Shown: piece by piece, positions 62,816-64,000 of the stretch
Position numbering within the stretch: position 1 is the first letter of the stretch
Layout: the number at the start of each line of letters is the position of its first letter
Origin: Algoriphagus sediminis
GTDB taxonomy: Bacteria > Bacteroidota > Bacteroidia > Cytophagales > Cyclobacteriaceae
Reading direction: 5' to 3'
Length of the DNA stretch: 64,000 nt
Assembly (NCBI RefSeq): GCF_030403435.1
Contig: NZ_JAUEPH010000001.1
Coordinates: 62,001 to 126,000 of the forward strand
Position numbers and translations under genes: made by a program
Notes under the pieces: model-generated
Databases searched by the model: none
Told to the model about the DNA's origin: nothing
The model's input: the letters and a program-made list of their open reading frames with translations, nothing else

Positions 62816-64000
62816 TTACTCTCCGATAAATTCGCCATCCCAATTCACTTCTTTTCCAAAAGGATTCAAAAGGTCATCAAGAAGCAGAGAAACCTGTTCC
62901 CGGTTAAGGACCAGTCCATCAAAAAGTTGACCCTGCATTCCAAGCTTATCCCAGGTTTCAGAAACTCTTACCCTTGATATAGATTCATCCACAAGCTTTA
63001 GGAGTTCTTCAAATCGGCTCAAAGTCAAATAGTCTCCTGAAGCTCCCCAGAACTTGTCCAGTTCTGAGTAAATAGGTTTTAAGCCTAGAATTAATTCATA
63101 TTCGGTAACGGCTCTTCCCGGGTAAAACCAAGTTTGATTTGCCCAAAGATATGGCACTCCTTCTCCTCTAAATATCCCGGCAGCTCCGGCTTTTTGAATC
63201 GCCTGAAAGCTTTTCATTTCCGGGTTCACATCAATGAAGGGCATGATATAAGCATTTTGGTTCAGTAAAAGCTGCTGAACTTCCCTTACCGACACTTGAT
63301 CTAAAGCTTTACCCTCTTTGATGGCCACAGTGGCCAAAGCTCCGGCAGCATGTCCTATACCCAGAACAACAGGCTGCAATCTGGATGCTCCATTTACAAT
63401 ATTTGAAACGGAAATACTCTTCTCTGCTAAAATTAAAGCTGGGTGATCTCTTGGAATCAAAGCCCCTAGAGGAACATTATAAGAGGGTACCCGAATCTTT
63501 ATAAAATCAATTTCAGGGGCATCTGGTCGTTCTCTATGATGGTGATCAATAGTGTAATCACCTACTGCGATACCAGTTCTGAACAATGGCTTAGGAGCAT
63601 TGTATGGCATTCGCACGTAAGGAAGGGTAAAGTCCACCAACCCATAGTATCTTCTGGATTCCCTATGATATGGAATCATAGGCATATTGTCCTCTGTCGG
63701 GTACTCATCATCTGCTAAACCGAGATGTTTAAAGCCCAATTCGCTCTGGATGTAATAAACAAATTGGAGGCTTCTCAATTTAGCTTTCTCGAGTTCAGCT
63801 TCTCTTTCCTCTGGGCTTAGCTCAATGATGTTGGTATAGTGATCGTTACCGCAATTCGGCCAATTGATCATGTATTTCCCATTTGGTAGTTTACCATAAT
63901 CCAGCATCTTTCCACAGTCCAAAGTTGGGGCATCGTCGGTGATGGGATCTGCATGGGCACAAGCACAAGCAAATAATTCAGGATCATAGCCATCAGGTTT
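62816..64000 (-). CDS. FAD-dependent oxidoreductase, C-terminal part (5' end beyond window)
   Basis: The C-terminal 394 residues of a protein that remains open to the right edge; the N-terminal FAD-binding Rossmann segment is not in view. The frame continues upstream of the last internal start with KPDGYDPELFACACAH. Matching features include INWPNCGNDHY, LFRTGIAVGDYTIDHHHRE, the flavin-contact VPSYNVPLGALIPRD, and GIGHAAGALATVA. Family members (FAD_oxidored, PF12831) act on xanthan- or glycan-derived substrates, and the class is often secreted or periplasmic; neither point can be tested without the N-terminus. It converges on the haloperoxidase-like gene with two bases between. Confidence 0.75.
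   Translation of the reverse strand, partial: KPDGYDPELFACACAHADPITDDAPTLDCGKMLDYGKLPNGKYMINWPNCGNDHYTNIIELSPEEREAELEKAKLRSLQFVYYIQSELGFKHLGLADDEYPTEDNMPMIPYHRESRRYYGLVDFTLPYVRMPYNAPKPLFRTGIAVGDYTIDHHHRERPDAPEIDFIKIRVPSYNVPLGALIPRDHPALILAEKSISVSNIVNGASRLQPVVLGIGHAAGALATVAIKEGKALDQVSVREVQQLLLNQNAYIMPFIDVNPEMKSFQAIQKAGAAGIFRGEGVPYLWANQTWFYPGRAVTEYELILGLKPIYSELDKFWGASGDYLTLSRFEELLKLVDESISRVRVSETWDKLGMQGQLFDGLVLNREQVSLLLDDLLNPFGKEVNWDGEFIGE

Overview
The window is a 64 kb stretch of a Bacteroidota chromosome, most likely from order Cytophagales (Cyclobacteriaceae-like). Evidence for this: an IPExxxVDY-family gene beside pyk and acpP, a PUR/DUF3276 protein, a Lacal_2735-family small protein, a type IX secretion plug-domain protein, many SpII lipoproteins and outer-membrane barrels, and promoters of the form TTTG-N20-TAnnTTTG with no Shine-Dalgarno pattern. 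Base composition looks moderately AT-rich and even throughout. I see no tRNA, rRNA, insertion sequence, prophage or CRISPR array. Coding density is very high and no gene-free stretch exceeds about 300 bases once the broken cupin gene is counted.

Layout. 1-3 kb: response regulator, small unknown protein, PhnP-like metallo-hydrolase and an NFACT/RqcH homologue, tightly packed. 3-5.2 kb: LytS/LytTR two-component pair with a small membrane protein. 5.3-7.6 kb: five-domain fasciclin lipoprotein. 7.8-15 kb: pyruvate kinase, IPExxxVDY protein, then acpP-fabF-rnc-nadE-lgt and convergent yidD. 15.3-22.3 kb: envelope genes (BamA-like barrel, PorV/PorQ-like barrel, helix-hairpin-helix barrel protein, large zinc metalloprotease). 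22.4-27.8 kb: an operon led by a nucleotide-hydrolase/TIR-like plus TPR protein, then an M3 peptidase, an AI-2E-family permease and a TPR lipoprotein. 27.8-37.6 kb: hybrid PAS kinase, aconitase, short-chain fatty-acid permease, 7TM-type histidine kinase and LuxC-like acyl-CoA reductase. 37.7-41.8 kb: ferredoxin, PUR protein, second AI-2E-family permease, ychF and a stand-alone Cas6 homologue. 41.8-50.7 kb: T9SS plug-domain protein, ABC-F, PQQ-type sugar dehydrogenase, UbiB-like kinase with TetR regulator, hslV and the pyruvate dehydrogenase E2. 50.8-56.2 kb: YheT-like hydrolase, SRAP peptidase, KAS III, unknown protein, MORN-repeat protein and a small Lacal_2735 protein. 56.2-64 kb: amber-interrupted cupin gene, ROK protein, ASPIC/FG-GAP protein, vanadium haloperoxidase-like protein and an FAD-dependent oxidoreductase that runs off the right edge.

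Most of this is core metabolism (glycolysis to acetyl-CoA, fatty-acid synthesis, TCA entry, NAD synthesis), RNA and protein quality control, and envelope biogenesis. The least explained items are the Cas6 homologue without any CRISPR array, the TIR/deoxyribosyltransferase-like plus TPR protein leading a peptidase operon, a perfect 23-bp palindrome filling the pdhC promoter spacer, and an in-frame amber codon that splits a conserved cupin gene.
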